Shown: piece by piece, positions 1 through 7,318 of the stretch
Layout of the letters: every line of letters starts with the position of its first letter
Position numbering within the stretch: the stretch's first letter is position 1
Assembly (NCBI GenBank): GCA_018780025.1
Contig: JADMKH010000133.1
Span: 1 to 12,261, forward strand
Length of the DNA: 12,261 nt
Reading direction: 5' to 3'
DNA from: Thiobacillus sp.
GTDB taxonomy: Bacteria; Pseudomonadota; Gammaproteobacteria; Burkholderiales; Thiobacillaceae
Program-made: the position numbers and the translations under genes
The notes under the pieces: generated by a model
The model's input: the letters and a program-made list of their open reading frames with translations, nothing else
What the model was told of the DNA's origin: nothing
Database searches by the model: none

Positions 1-305
1 TCGAAGTCGACGAAGAAGGTTATTTGGTCGATCTGTCGCAGTGGAACGAAGACATCGCCAAATACATGGCTGTCGAAGAAAAGGTCGACATGACCGACGG
101 CCACTGGGAAGTTGTTAACTTCCTGCGTGAGTACTACGCCGAATACCAGATCGCACCTGCTGTTCGCGTGCTGACCAAGGCAATTGGCAAGAAGCTCGGT
201 CCCGATAAAGGCAACAACAAGTACTTGTATGAGTTGTTCCCCTACGGTCCCGCCAAGCAGGCTTGTAAGATTGCTGGTCTGCCCAAGCCAACCGGCTGTA
301 TTTAA
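1..305 (+). CDS. dsrC: DsrC sulfur-carrier protein, 5' end cut by window edge
   Basis: The reading frame is open from the first bases of the window (codons from position 3) to TAA at 303-305. About 100 residues are visible. The family is about 110 residues long, so only the first dozen or so are missing. An in-frame TTG at 24 is internal and not the start, because the residues before it (EVDEEGY) match the usual DsrC N-terminus. The family-typical NFLREYYAEYQIAPAVR and YLYELFPYGPAKQAC stretches are present. Both conserved cysteines of true DsrC are seen: the penultimate one in the C-terminal KPTGCI and one 11 residues earlier in KQACKIAG. This separates it from TusE/RspA-like relatives that lack one. 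In the family, these cysteines bind sulfur as persulfide or trisulfide and shuttle it between TusA/DsrEFH, DsrAB and DsrK in the cytoplasm. Its place directly before dsrM agrees with the canonical operon order. Confidence 0.96.
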   Translation, partial: EVDEEGYLVDLSQWNEDIAKYMAVEEKVDMTDGHWEVVNFLREYYAEYQIAPAVRVLTKAIGKKLGPDKGNNKYLYELFPYGPAKQACKIAGLPKPTGCI

Positions 306-321
306 GTCGTAAGCTAATCGG

Positions 322-349
322 GTCGCCTCGGTCAATATTCCGGGGCGGC
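322..349 (+). other. RNA hairpin between dsrC and dsrM
   Basis: Ten bases (322-331) pair with 340-349 around an 8-nt loop, with every position paired if two G-U wobbles are allowed. Two further G-U pairs can extend the base. It starts 16 nt after the dsrC stop. No U-run follows, so it is not a standard intrinsic terminator. It could protect the 3' end of a processed dsrC message or act as a partial attenuator. The gap 306-443 shows no open frame I can support and no convincing promoter. Confidence 0.6.
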
Positions 350-443
350 TTCGATTCGGGGTATTTGTTTCCCAATCAAATGCGCGCGCGACTGAACAAG
401 TCATGCGTGCGTTTTATTCGGAAACAAATGAGTTGTTAGGGGA

Positions 444-1184
444 ATGGGTTTGTCTACAGTGACGATGATTTACGCAGGGATGTTTTACATCGCGGCGTTG
501 GTGCTGGCGATCGGCTTGGTCTACAAAATTGTGGACTACAGTCGTACTCCCGCGCCGCTGAAAATCCCGACCACACCTGCGCCAACGACGCGAAGTGGTG
601 TGATCTATCGCATGGCCAAGGAAGTGGTGGTATTTGAATCGCTGTTCAAGGCCAACAAATGGATCTGGGTTTTTGGCTGGCTGTTCCACTTCGGGTTGCT
701 GCTGGTGCTGCTGCGTCATCTTCGCTATTTCACCGAGCCCGTCTGGTTCTGGGTCGATATCATTCAGCCGTTTGGCAAGTACGCCAGCTTCATGATGGTG
801 ATCGGCATGCTCGGGCTGCTCGCCCGCCGCTTTCTGGTAGATCGGGTACGTTACATATCAACCCCGTCTGACTATCTGATGCTGGTGTTGCTGATTGCAA
901 TTGGCGTGACTGGCATGTTGATGACCTTTGTTGTCCATACCGACATTGTTGCGCTGAAAATGTTTTTCATGGGCTTGATGTACTTTGACGTGCAGCCTGT
1001 TCCTGGCGATCCGATTCTGCTGATTCATCTGGCTCTGGTGGCTTTTTTGATGCTGATTTTCCCGATAAGCAAGCTGTTGCATGCGCCGGGCCTGTTCTTC
1101 AGTCCTACGCGCAACCAGGTGGATAACCCGCGCGAAAGTCGCCATATCGCGGCATGGGCCGCCAAGCTAGACCAGACAAAGTAA
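444..1184 (+). CDS. dsrM: DsrM, cytochrome b subunit of DsrMKJOP
   Basis: This 246-residue integral membrane protein resembles the NarI-type b-cytochrome family. Five hydrophobic segments are visible at roughly residues 8-29, 74-92, 112-132, 144-164 and 190-210. Histidines at or near these helices (H82, H92, H165, H195, H213) are candidate heme b ligands. The stretch after the first helix (SRTPAPLKIPTTPAPTTRSG) is typical of DsrM. In the family, DsrM exchanges electrons between the quinone pool and the cytoplasmic subunit DsrK. The ATG at 444 has a G-rich stretch (AGGGGA) just upstream but very close to it. ATGs at 465 and 480 are alternatives that would trim 7 or 12 residues. I keep 444 because the full first helix and its short leader fit homologues. 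A 50-bp gap precedes dsrK. Confidence 0.94.
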   Translation: MGLSTVTMIYAGMFYIAALVLAIGLVYKIVDYSRTPAPLKIPTTPAPTTRSGVIYRMAKEVVVFESLFKANKWIWVFGWLFHFGLLLVLLRHLRYFTEPVWFWVDIIQPFGKYASFMMVIGMLGLLARRFLVDRVRYISTPSDYLMLVLLIAIGVTGMLMTFVVHTDIVALKMFFMGLMYFDVQPVPGDPILLIHLALVAFLMLIFPISKLLHAPGLFFSPTRNQVDNPRESRHIAAWAAKLDQTK

Positions 1185-1234
1185 TTCGTTGGCTTTTAGT
1201 TAGCGATAAATAAGCACGGACAAAGGACTTACAA

Positions 1235-2767
1235 GTGGCCGCTCCAGTATTTGACGTTCCTGAAATCAAAGACGAAATCGAGATCCCCAAGCTGCGGGAA
1301 GGGGTGATGGCACACGTCAAAACCTTTCCGGCAACCCAGCCGATTCAGGATTTCATGGGATATCCGCACGAACTGCCCGAAGACTGGAAAGAACGTGCGA
1401 TCGACAAAATGGGCGACTTGCTGGGCAAATACCGTTCATTGAAGGTGTTCCTGGATGCGTGCGTCCACTGCGGCGCCTGTACGGACAAGTGCCACTATTA
1501 TCTCGGCACGTCTGACCCCAAAAACATGCCGGTGGCGCGCCAGGACTTGATGCGCCAGGTCTATCGCCGTTATTTCACCACTGCGGGCAAGTTGTTTCCA
1601 AAATTGGTGGGGGCTAAAGACCTGACCCAGGACATTCTGGGCGACTGGTACAACTATTACCATCAGTGTTCGGAATGCCGCCGTTGTTCGGTGTATTGCC
1701 CGTATGGCATCGATACCGCTGAAATCACCATGGCCGGCCGCGAGATCCTGAACCATGTCGGCATGGGTCAGAAATATTCCAACGAAATTCTGGGCAAGGT
1801 CCAGAAGATCGGCAACAACCTCGGCCTGCCCGGCCCCGCGCTGGAAGACACGCTGGAAGGCCTGGAAGAAGATATCGAAGCCGACACCGGCGTGGCAGTC
1901 AAGTTGCCGCTGGACGTGAAGGGCGCAGAAGTGCTGCTGGTCACGCCGTCGGCCGACTTCTTCTCCGAGCCGCACGTCGAGTCATTGATCGGCTATGCCA
2001 AGGTGTTTCATGCTGCCGGCATCAGCTGGACCTTGTCCACCCATGCTTCTGAGGCGGGCAACTTCGGCCTGTTCAACGGCAACTACGACACCATGCGCAA
2101 GGTCGCCATGCGCATTCGCGATTCGGCGATTGAATTAGGCGTCAAGCGCATCGTGGTTGGGGAGTGTGGTCACGCCTGGCGCGTAGCGTACAGTTTCTGG
2201 AATACGCTGACCGGCCTTGGGTATGGCGGTAATGACCCCTTCTCGATCGAGTTCCAGAAGCAGCTTGATCCGAATTACCCGCAGCCCCAGCACATTTGCG
2301 AGTTGACGAATGACCTGATCAAGTCGGGCAAGATCAGGGTTGATCCGTCGCTCAACGACGATCTCGTCGTGACCTACCACGACTCGTGCAACGTGGCGCG
2401 TGCTTCACGCATGGGCACCGAACCGGGTGGCCAGTTCGCCATTCCGCGCGAGTTGATCAGGTCGGTGGTGAATAATTTCCACGATATGGCGGACGGAACG
2501 ATAGGCGAAGCCACGTTCTGCTGCGGCGGTGGCGGCGGTATTCTGACCGATGACCTGCTGGAAGTGCGCGTCAAAGGCGCTCTGCCGCGCGCCACCGCAC
2601 TGAATAATGTGGTCAAGGAACACAAGGTCAATTTCATGGCCATGATCTGCGCGATTTGCAAAGCGCAGTTCACCAAGGTATTGCCCAAGTATGGCTTCGA
2701 CATGAGCATGGTGGGCGGAGTGCATCAATTGGTTAGCAAGGCGATCAAGCTGGACAAAGCTGAATAA
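1235..2767 (+). CDS. dsrK: DsrK, HdrD-like iron-sulfur catalytic subunit of DsrMKJOP
   Basis: This 510-residue cytoplasmic protein belongs to the heterodisulfide reductase HdrD family. Two [4Fe-4S] ferredoxin motifs of the form CxxCxxCxxxC are seen at C76/C79/C82/C86 and C145/C148/C151/C155. The second half has the CCG-domain pattern for a noncubane cluster: C385 in HDSCN, C429-C430 followed by a glycine run, and C472/C475 in ICAIC. That cluster is thought to act on DsrC thiols or DsrC trisulfide, passing electrons to or from heme b of DsrM. I chose the GTG at 1235 because AAAGGA (1222-1227) sits 7 nt upstream and the following residues read straight into the family N-terminus. Length and motifs are complete with no sign of damage. 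It lies between dsrM (50-bp gap) and dsrL (55-bp gap). Confidence 0.96.
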   Translation: MAAPVFDVPEIKDEIEIPKLREGVMAHVKTFPATQPIQDFMGYPHELPEDWKERAIDKMGDLLGKYRSLKVFLDACVHCGACTDKCHYYLGTSDPKNMPVARQDLMRQVYRRYFTTAGKLFPKLVGAKDLTQDILGDWYNYYHQCSECRRCSVYCPYGIDTAEITMAGREILNHVGMGQKYSNEILGKVQKIGNNLGLPGPALEDTLEGLEEDIEADTGVAVKLPLDVKGAEVLLVTPSADFFSEPHVESLIGYAKVFHAAGISWTLSTHASEAGNFGLFNGNYDTMRKVAMRIRDSAIELGVKRIVVGECGHAWRVAYSFWNTLTGLGYGGNDPFSIEFQKQLDPNYPQPQHICELTNDLIKSGKIRVDPSLNDDLVVTYHDSCNVARASRMGTEPGGQFAIPRELIRSVVNNFHDMADGTIGEATFCCGGGGGILTDDLLEVRVKGALPRATALNNVVKEHKVNFMAMICAICKAQFTKVLPKYGFDMSMVGGVHQLVSKAIKLDKAE

Positions 2768-2822
2768 GCTGGCTGATTGCGATTTATCTATCTTTAGTTA
2801 CGTAAGCGTTAGGAGAACCAGC

Positions 2823-4790
2823 ATGGCTGTCACGACGAATCAAGCAAAAACCGAAGGCGTTTCATATCGTCGTTATAAGGAAGGCGAGAAAGAAGGTCAA
2901 TTCCGTTCTTCTCAGGACAAGATTTTCCAGTCCAGCTGGACGCATAAGTGCCCCGAGTACATGCTTGCTACGCCGCCTTGCCAGGGATCATGCCCGGCAG
3001 GTGAGGATATTCGCGGCTATCTGAACATCGTGCGCGGCATCGAGAAGCCGCCCGCTGGCGTAACCTGGCAGCAATACGCATTCGAGCGCGTCACTTCGGC
3101 AAACCCCTTTCCCGCGGTGATGGGTCGTGTCTGCCCTGCGCCTTGCGAGTCTGGCTGTAACCGCAACATGGTTGAAGACCACGTGGGTATTAACTCGGTC
3201 GAGCACTTTATCGGCGACTGGGGCATTGAAAACAGCATGAAATTCACGCCGGCTGGCGCGTCGACTGGCAAAAAGGTAGCCATCATCGGCGCCGGTCCTG
3301 CTGGCCTCGCTGCTGCTTACCAACTGCGTTTGCGTGGCCACGGCGTAACGATTTTCGACGAGCACGAAGAGCTGGGCGGCATGATGCGCTACGGCATTCC
3401 CGGCTTCCGCACGCCGCGTGAAATGCTTGACTCGGAAATCGGCCGCATTATCGACATGGGCGTAGAAACGCGCCTCAAGACGCGCGTTGGCTCCGATGTG
3501 AGCTACGAAGAAATTGACAAGGAATATGATGCCGTGTTCATGGCGATGGGCGCACAGGCAGGCCGTCCCTTGCCGGTGCCCGGTGCCGAAGCGCCCAATT
3601 GCGTAACAGCTGTTGCGTTCCTGCGTGCTTTTAACGAAGGTCGTCTGCAGCACGTCGGCAATCGCGTTGTCGTCATCGGCGGCGGCGATACCTCGATTGA
3701 CGTGGTAACCGTCGCGCGTCGTCTGGGTAACGTGACCAAGTCGGGTACCGTTGATGAGCGTCCGAGTGCGGAGAATGTGATTTCTGGCCACATGGCTCAT
3801 GACGTTGCCTCGGTGTCTGCGCGCGAAGGTGCAGAAGTGGTGCTGGTTTCCCGCGCCACCATCGACAAGATGAACGCAAGCAAGCATGAAATTGAACACG
3901 CCCAGCAGGAAGGGATCGAAATTCTGGGTGGCGTAACCCCCGTCGCCGTTATCCTGGACGAGCGTGGACGCGCTACCGCTTTGCGGGTTTCTGATTTCGT
4001 GATGGAAGGCAAAGAAACCAAGCTTGTAGAAGGTACCGAACGCGACCTGCCTGCCGATCTGATTGTCTCGGCGATTGGTCAAGGCGTGGACTTTACCGGC
4101 CTGGAGCAGTTCAACAACAATAATGGTTTGATGAAAGCCGACAAGAACTATCGCTTTCCCGGTAGTGAGAAGGTATTTATCGGCGGCGACGTGATTCGTC
4201 CGCACCTGCTGACTACGGCTATCGGCCATGCCTCGATCGCTGTTGAGGGTATCCATGACTTTCTGAGCGGTAAAAAGGATCTCAGCAAGCGTCCCAAGGT
4301 TGACGTGCATCACTTTGACCAGATTCGCAAGTGGCTGGAAACCGGCCATGAAGTTGAAGAGGTACATGGCTCGGTTCATGGCTCGGACTCCAGCAAGATC
4401 GGTCTGCACAACTTCGAAGATGCTTCGTCGCGTCATGTTACATCGCATACCGAATTGTTCCTCGGGCATTTCCCTGCGGTGAATCGCAATATCCGCGACG
4501 TAACCGTGCTCGACAAAGCGGGCGCACTGGGCAATTTCGAAGAGCGTTTGCATGCACTGTCGGACAAGGCTGTTGTTGATGAAGCCAAGCGCTGCATGTC
4601 GTGCGGACAATGCTTTGAGTGCGACAACTGTGTGGTTTACTGCCCACAGGTCGCTGTATTCAAGGTCAAGAAGAAGGACAACCCTACTGTCGGTCGCTAC
4701 GTTGATACCGACTACAGCAAGTGCATCGGCTGTCACATTTGCGCTGATGTCTGCCCAACCGGCTATATCAAAATGGGCATGGGTGACTAA
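2823..4790 (+). CDS. dsrL: DsrL, iron-sulfur flavoprotein NAD(P)H:acceptor oxidoreductase
   Basis: This 655-residue protein is related to the glutamate synthase small subunit (GltD). The N-terminus has the cysteine set expected for GltD-like clusters (C43, C53, C57, C104, C108, C112). An FAD-binding GAGPAG lies at 156-161 and a second Rossmann motif GGGDTS at 286-291 for NAD(P)H. The GxDV segment near residue 455 fits the second FAD contact. A DsrL-type linker (about 490-585) leads to a C-terminal ferredoxin domain with C591/C594/C597/C600/C603/C607 and C634/C637/C640/C644. In A. vinosum, DsrL binds DsrAB and passes its electrons to NAD+. AGGAGA at 2811-2816, 6 nt before the ATG, supports the start. 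I cannot assign the DsrL subtype or cofactor preference by eye. The gene ends 2 bp before dsrJ. Confidence 0.96.
   Translation: MAVTTNQAKTEGVSYRRYKEGEKEGQFRSSQDKIFQSSWTHKCPEYMLATPPCQGSCPAGEDIRGYLNIVRGIEKPPAGVTWQQYAFERVTSANPFPAVMGRVCPAPCESGCNRNMVEDHVGINSVEHFIGDWGIENSMKFTPAGASTGKKVAIIGAGPAGLAAAYQLRLRGHGVTIFDEHEELGGMMRYGIPGFRTPREMLDSEIGRIIDMGVETRLKTRVGSDVSYEEIDKEYDAVFMAMGAQAGRPLPVPGAEAPNCVTAVAFLRAFNEGRLQHVGNRVVVIGGGDTSIDVVTVARRLGNVTKSGTVDERPSAENVISGHMAHDVASVSAREGAEVVLVSRATIDKMNASKHEIEHAQQEGIEILGGVTPVAVILDERGRATALRVSDFVMEGKETKLVEGTERDLPADLIVSAIGQGVDFTGLEQFNNNNGLMKADKNYRFPGSEKVFIGGDVIRPHLLTTAIGHASIAVEGIHDFLSGKKDLSKRPKVDVHHFDQIRKWLETGHEVEEVHGSVHGSDSSKIGLHNFEDASSRHVTSHTELFLGHFPAVNRNIRDVTVLDKAGALGNFEERLHALSDKAVVDEAKRCMSCGQCFECDNCVVYCPQVAVFKVKKKDNPTVGRYVDTDYSKCIGCHICADVCPTGYIKMGMGD
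4361..4384 (+). repeat. 12-bp tandem duplication inside dsrL linker
   Basis: Two copies of GGTnCATGGCTC stand head to tail (4361-4372, 4373-4384) and differ at one base (A versus T). They encode VHGS twice (residues 514-521), in frame, in the linker between the flavoprotein core and the C-terminal ferredoxin domain. Confidence 0.85.
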
Positions 4791-4792
4791 TC

Positions 4793-5290
4793 GTGGCTGT
4801 CAATTTGAAACATTTCCTGGCGTTGGGCGCGGTCGTGTTGACGACTGCGGCCCTGGCCTGGGCGGGGTCGGATACGCAGCCCAAGGCGAAAGGTGCACCT
4901 CAACCGGTTATAAGCAAAGCCGTCAAGGGTGAGCAGTGTGTGGAACCTACCGAGTACATGCGGCGTAATCACATGGTCGTTCTGGACGGGCATCGTGACA
5001 AGGCGGTGATCGAAGGTATTCGCACCAAGAAGTACAGCCTCAAGGAATGTATCAATTGCCACGCCAGCGAAAAAACAGGCAGTGTTGCAGCAGCCAAGGA
5101 TGACTTCTGTATCAGTTGTCATAGCTATACCTCAGTCAAAATCGATTGTTTCGAATGCCATTCCACCAAGCCCAAAGGCTCGATTGCGATGCATCCGCTC
5201 AACGCCGAAACTGCGCACTTGAAGCACAAGCTGGCTGCCAACACCAAAACAACGGTAAGCGCAGAAGAAATGGCTGGAGTTGCACAATGA
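4793..5290 (+). CDS. dsrJ: DsrJ, periplasmic triheme cytochrome c of DsrMKJOP
   Basis: This 165-residue protein has a hydrophobic N-terminal segment (residues 6-24, ending AWA) that can serve as a Sec signal or membrane anchor. Three CxxCH heme c motifs follow: C86/C89/H90, C106/C109/H110 and C119/C122/H123. C49, in GEQCVEP before the first motif, lies where A. vinosum DsrJ has the cysteine that serves as an unusual distal heme ligand (His/Cys ligation). That equivalence is inferred from position and context. The GTG at 4793 is chosen as start because it is only 2 bp after dsrL and gives a complete signal segment. Upstream ribosome binding is weak (GGGTGA), so translational coupling to dsrL is likely. 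The stop overlaps the dsrO start (ATGA). It probably exchanges electrons with DsrO on the periplasmic side. Confidence 0.94.
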   Translation: MAVNLKHFLALGAVVLTTAALAWAGSDTQPKAKGAPQPVISKAVKGEQCVEPTEYMRRNHMVVLDGHRDKAVIEGIRTKKYSLKECINCHASEKTGSVAAAKDDFCISCHSYTSVKIDCFECHSTKPKGSIAMHPLNAETAHLKHKLAANTKTTVSAEEMAGVAQ

Positions 5291-6066
5291 GCGAACTCAA
5301 TCAGAACGCTGAAAACGCAGCAGCATCGCCCGAGCGCCGTCGTTTTATTGGCGCCGCAACGGCTACCGCTGCAGGCCTGGCCATTGTGCCGGGCGTGATG
5401 CTGTACGAAGTTGCACATGGGCGTGCAGAAGACCAGGCTGCCAGCAGCGCAGTCCGCTGGGGCATGCTGGTTGATGCAACCAAGTGCGCGACCGGCTGCG
5501 ACGACTGCGTAACGGCTTGCAATACGGAGAATGGTTTGACGCCGGTTGCCGAAAGTGCGCATCCGAAGCAGGCACCGCAATGGATCCGCAAGCTGGAATT
5601 GCAGGATCCGCTGACGCAGATGGAAACCAATCTGCCAATGATGTGCCAGCATTGTGCCGAACCGCCTTGCGTTGACGTGTGCCCGACGGGCGCCTCGTTC
5701 AAGCGTGCCGACGGTCTGGTGCTGGTCAACCGTCACACCTGTATCGGCTGCCGCTATTGCATGATGGCCTGCCCGTACAAGGCACGCTCGCTGGTGCATG
5801 AGTCGCTCAACGACACCCAGAAACCGGACGTGCCGCGCGGCATCGGCTGCGTTGAATCGTGCACCTTCTGCGTGCAAAAGATCGACCGCGGCGACGGCAC
5901 CACAGCCTGTGTCGAGGCCTGTACCGCATCGGGCCATAACGCGCTGATTTTTGGCGACATGAATGATCCCGAGAGCGAGATTTCGAAGAAACTGCGCGAA
6001 CTGCCGACCAAGCAGGTGCGTGCCGATCTGAATCTCAATCTTGGCGTTCGCTATCACGGAATCTAA
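5287..6066 (+). CDS. dsrO: DsrO, Tat-exported periplasmic four-cluster ferredoxin of DsrMKJOP
   Basis: This 259-residue protein begins at the ATG at 5287, which overlaps the dsrJ stop (ATGA) and has TGGAG at 5275-5279. The same frame is open farther upstream inside dsrJ (ATG at 5146), but that would place about 47 unrelated residues before the signal peptide, so I reject it. Residues 17-20 are RRRF followed by a hydrophobic stretch with alanines, a twin-arginine signal. Cysteine groups for four [4Fe-4S] clusters are C67/C71/C74/C78, C120/C123/C128/C132, C152/C155/C158/C162 and C188/C192/C195/C208/C212, with the usual swapping of the last cysteine between clusters. The family belongs with NrfC/HybA-type electron-transfer subunits. 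It should pass electrons between DsrJ and the membrane protein DsrP. Confidence 0.95.
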   Translation: MSELNQNAENAAASPERRRFIGAATATAAGLAIVPGVMLYEVAHGRAEDQAASSAVRWGMLVDATKCATGCDDCVTACNTENGLTPVAESAHPKQAPQWIRKLELQDPLTQMETNLPMMCQHCAEPPCVDVCPTGASFKRADGLVLVNRHTCIGCRYCMMACPYKARSLVHESLNDTQKPDVPRGIGCVESCTFCVQKIDRGDGTTACVEACTASGHNALIFGDMNDPESEISKKLRELPTKQVRADLNLNLGVRYHGI

Positions 6067-6072
6067 ATCAAC

Positions 6073-7275
6073 ATGGCAAGCATTACTTTCCGCGAAGTAG
6101 AGGGCAGCAGCCCCAAATACTGGATGCTGTTTGGCGCCCTTGGCCTGTTCGTGCTGTTTGGCGCGCTCGCCTGGAACACCATGCACCACTATGGCCACGT
6201 CGTGACCGGCATGGACAACCAGATCGTCTGGGGCCTGCCGCACGTGTTTGCGGTGTTTCTGATCGTGGCGGCTTCGGGCGCGCTGAACGTGGCGTCCATC
6301 GCATCGGTGTTCAACAAGCCGATGTACAAGCCGCTGGCGCCGTTGTCGGCGATTCTGTCGCTGGCGCTGATGCTGGGCGGCCTGCTGGTGCTGGTGCTCG
6401 ACCTCGGCCGTTCCGACCGCCTGATCGTGGCGATGACGCACTTCAACTTCAAGTCGATGTTTACCTGGAACGTGTTCCTCTATTCCGGTTTCTTCGGTCT
6501 GGTGGGCATCTACCTGTGGACCATGCTGGATCGTAGCGTCAAGACCTACTCCAAGGCAGCGGGCACAGCGGCCTTCATCTGGCGCCTGATTCTGACAACC
6601 GGTACCGGTTCGCTGTTCGGCTTCCTGATTGCGCGTGAACTGTATGGCACCGCCATGCTGGCGCCCATGTTCATCATCATGTCGTTTGCCTACGGTCTGG
6701 CGATTTACCTGATGGTGCTTGCTGCCGCCTATGCCTGGACCGGGCGTACCCTGGGTGATGCCGTGATGATGCGGCTGAAGAGCCTGCTCGTGGTGTTTGT
6801 CGCTGCGGTGCTGTATTTCGTGGTCGTGCAGCACCTGACCAACTTGTATTTTGCCAAATATCACGCGGTTGAAGCTTTCATCCTGCGAGACGGCGGCATC
6901 TTTACCAGCCTGTTCTGGATCGGACATATCGCCCTGGGTTGCGTGGCGCCACTGGCGATCCTGCTGAGCCGCCTGGGCAAGCAGCGCAGCTGGATCATGG
7001 TTGCGTGTGCTTTTGTTATCCTCGGTGGTCTGGCCCAGATGTACGTCACCATTATTGGCGCGCAGGCCTTCCCGCTCGACATGTTTCCCGGCCTGAATGA
7101 AAAGAGCAGCTTCTTCGATGGCGAAGTGCACAGCTATGTCCCCAGCGTGCCCGAAATCTTCCTCGGCCTGGGCGGAGTTGCGATTGCGCTGCTGGTCACC
7201 ACCTTCGCAGTGAAGGTGCTGCGCCTGTTGCCCGCCAGCCTGGACGACGAAACCGTCGCCAAACTGGAACATTGA
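6073..7275 (+). CDS. dsrP: DsrP, NrfD-type quinone-interacting membrane subunit of DsrMKJOP
   Basis: This 400-residue, very hydrophobic protein has about ten predicted membrane segments spread over residues 15-385, as in the NrfD/PsrC family. No heme or cluster motifs are present, in line with a pure quinone-binding subunit. In the complex, DsrP connects the periplasmic ferredoxin DsrO to the quinone pool. The ATG at 6073 is 6 bp after the dsrO stop, and the Shine-Dalgarno is weak, so translational coupling is likely. The C-terminus ends in a short charged tail. The 43 bp after the gene carry a hairpin that reaches into the dsrN ribosome binding site. Confidence 0.95.
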   Translation: MASITFREVEGSSPKYWMLFGALGLFVLFGALAWNTMHHYGHVVTGMDNQIVWGLPHVFAVFLIVAASGALNVASIASVFNKPMYKPLAPLSAILSLALMLGGLLVLVLDLGRSDRLIVAMTHFNFKSMFTWNVFLYSGFFGLVGIYLWTMLDRSVKTYSKAAGTAAFIWRLILTTGTGSLFGFLIARELYGTAMLAPMFIIMSFAYGLAIYLMVLAAAYAWTGRTLGDAVMMRLKSLLVVFVAAVLYFVVVQHLTNLYFAKYHAVEAFILRDGGIFTSLFWIGHIALGCVAPLAILLSRLGKQRSWIMVACAFVILGGLAQMYVTIIGAQAFPLDMFPGLNEKSSFFDGEVHSYVPSVPEIFLGLGGVAIALLVTTFAVKVLRLLPASLDDETVAKLEH

Positions 7276-7283
7276 GCCTTGAT

Positions 7284-7306
7284 TCTGCCCGGATCAACCG
7301 GGCAGA
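7284..7306 (+). promoter_or_regulatory. perfect hairpin overlapping the dsrN ribosome binding site
   Basis: The arm 7284-7292 (TCTGCCCGG) is perfectly complementary to 7298-7306 around a 5-nt loop. It lies 8 bp after the dsrP stop. The 3' arm covers the first bases of the likely dsrN Shine-Dalgarno AGAGGA (7304-7309), so the folded form would partly hide it. No U-run follows, so termination at this hairpin alone is unlikely. Confidence 0.65.
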
Positions 7307-7318
7307 GGATGGTCCGGC

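Noticed and set aside
2798..2805. The palindrome TTACGTAA before dsrL as a regulator site
   Set aside because: A single 8-bp palindrome is easily found by chance, and no promoter elements accompany it.
2988..4736. A 582-codon open frame on the - strand opposite dsrL
   Set aside because: Same reason: it is a shadow of dsrL codon use with no recognisable motif or ribosome binding site.
5146..5286. Upstream in-frame extension of dsrO
   Set aside because: It would place 47 residues before the Tat signal and overlap dsrJ. The ATG in the ATGA overlap has a ribosome binding site and the right distance to the twin arginines.
5125..7272. A 715-codon open frame on the - strand opposite dsrJ, dsrO and dsrP
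   Set aside because: It mirrors three well-supported genes. Its His/Gln-rich composition is what the complement of GC-biased codons gives. No domain is visible.
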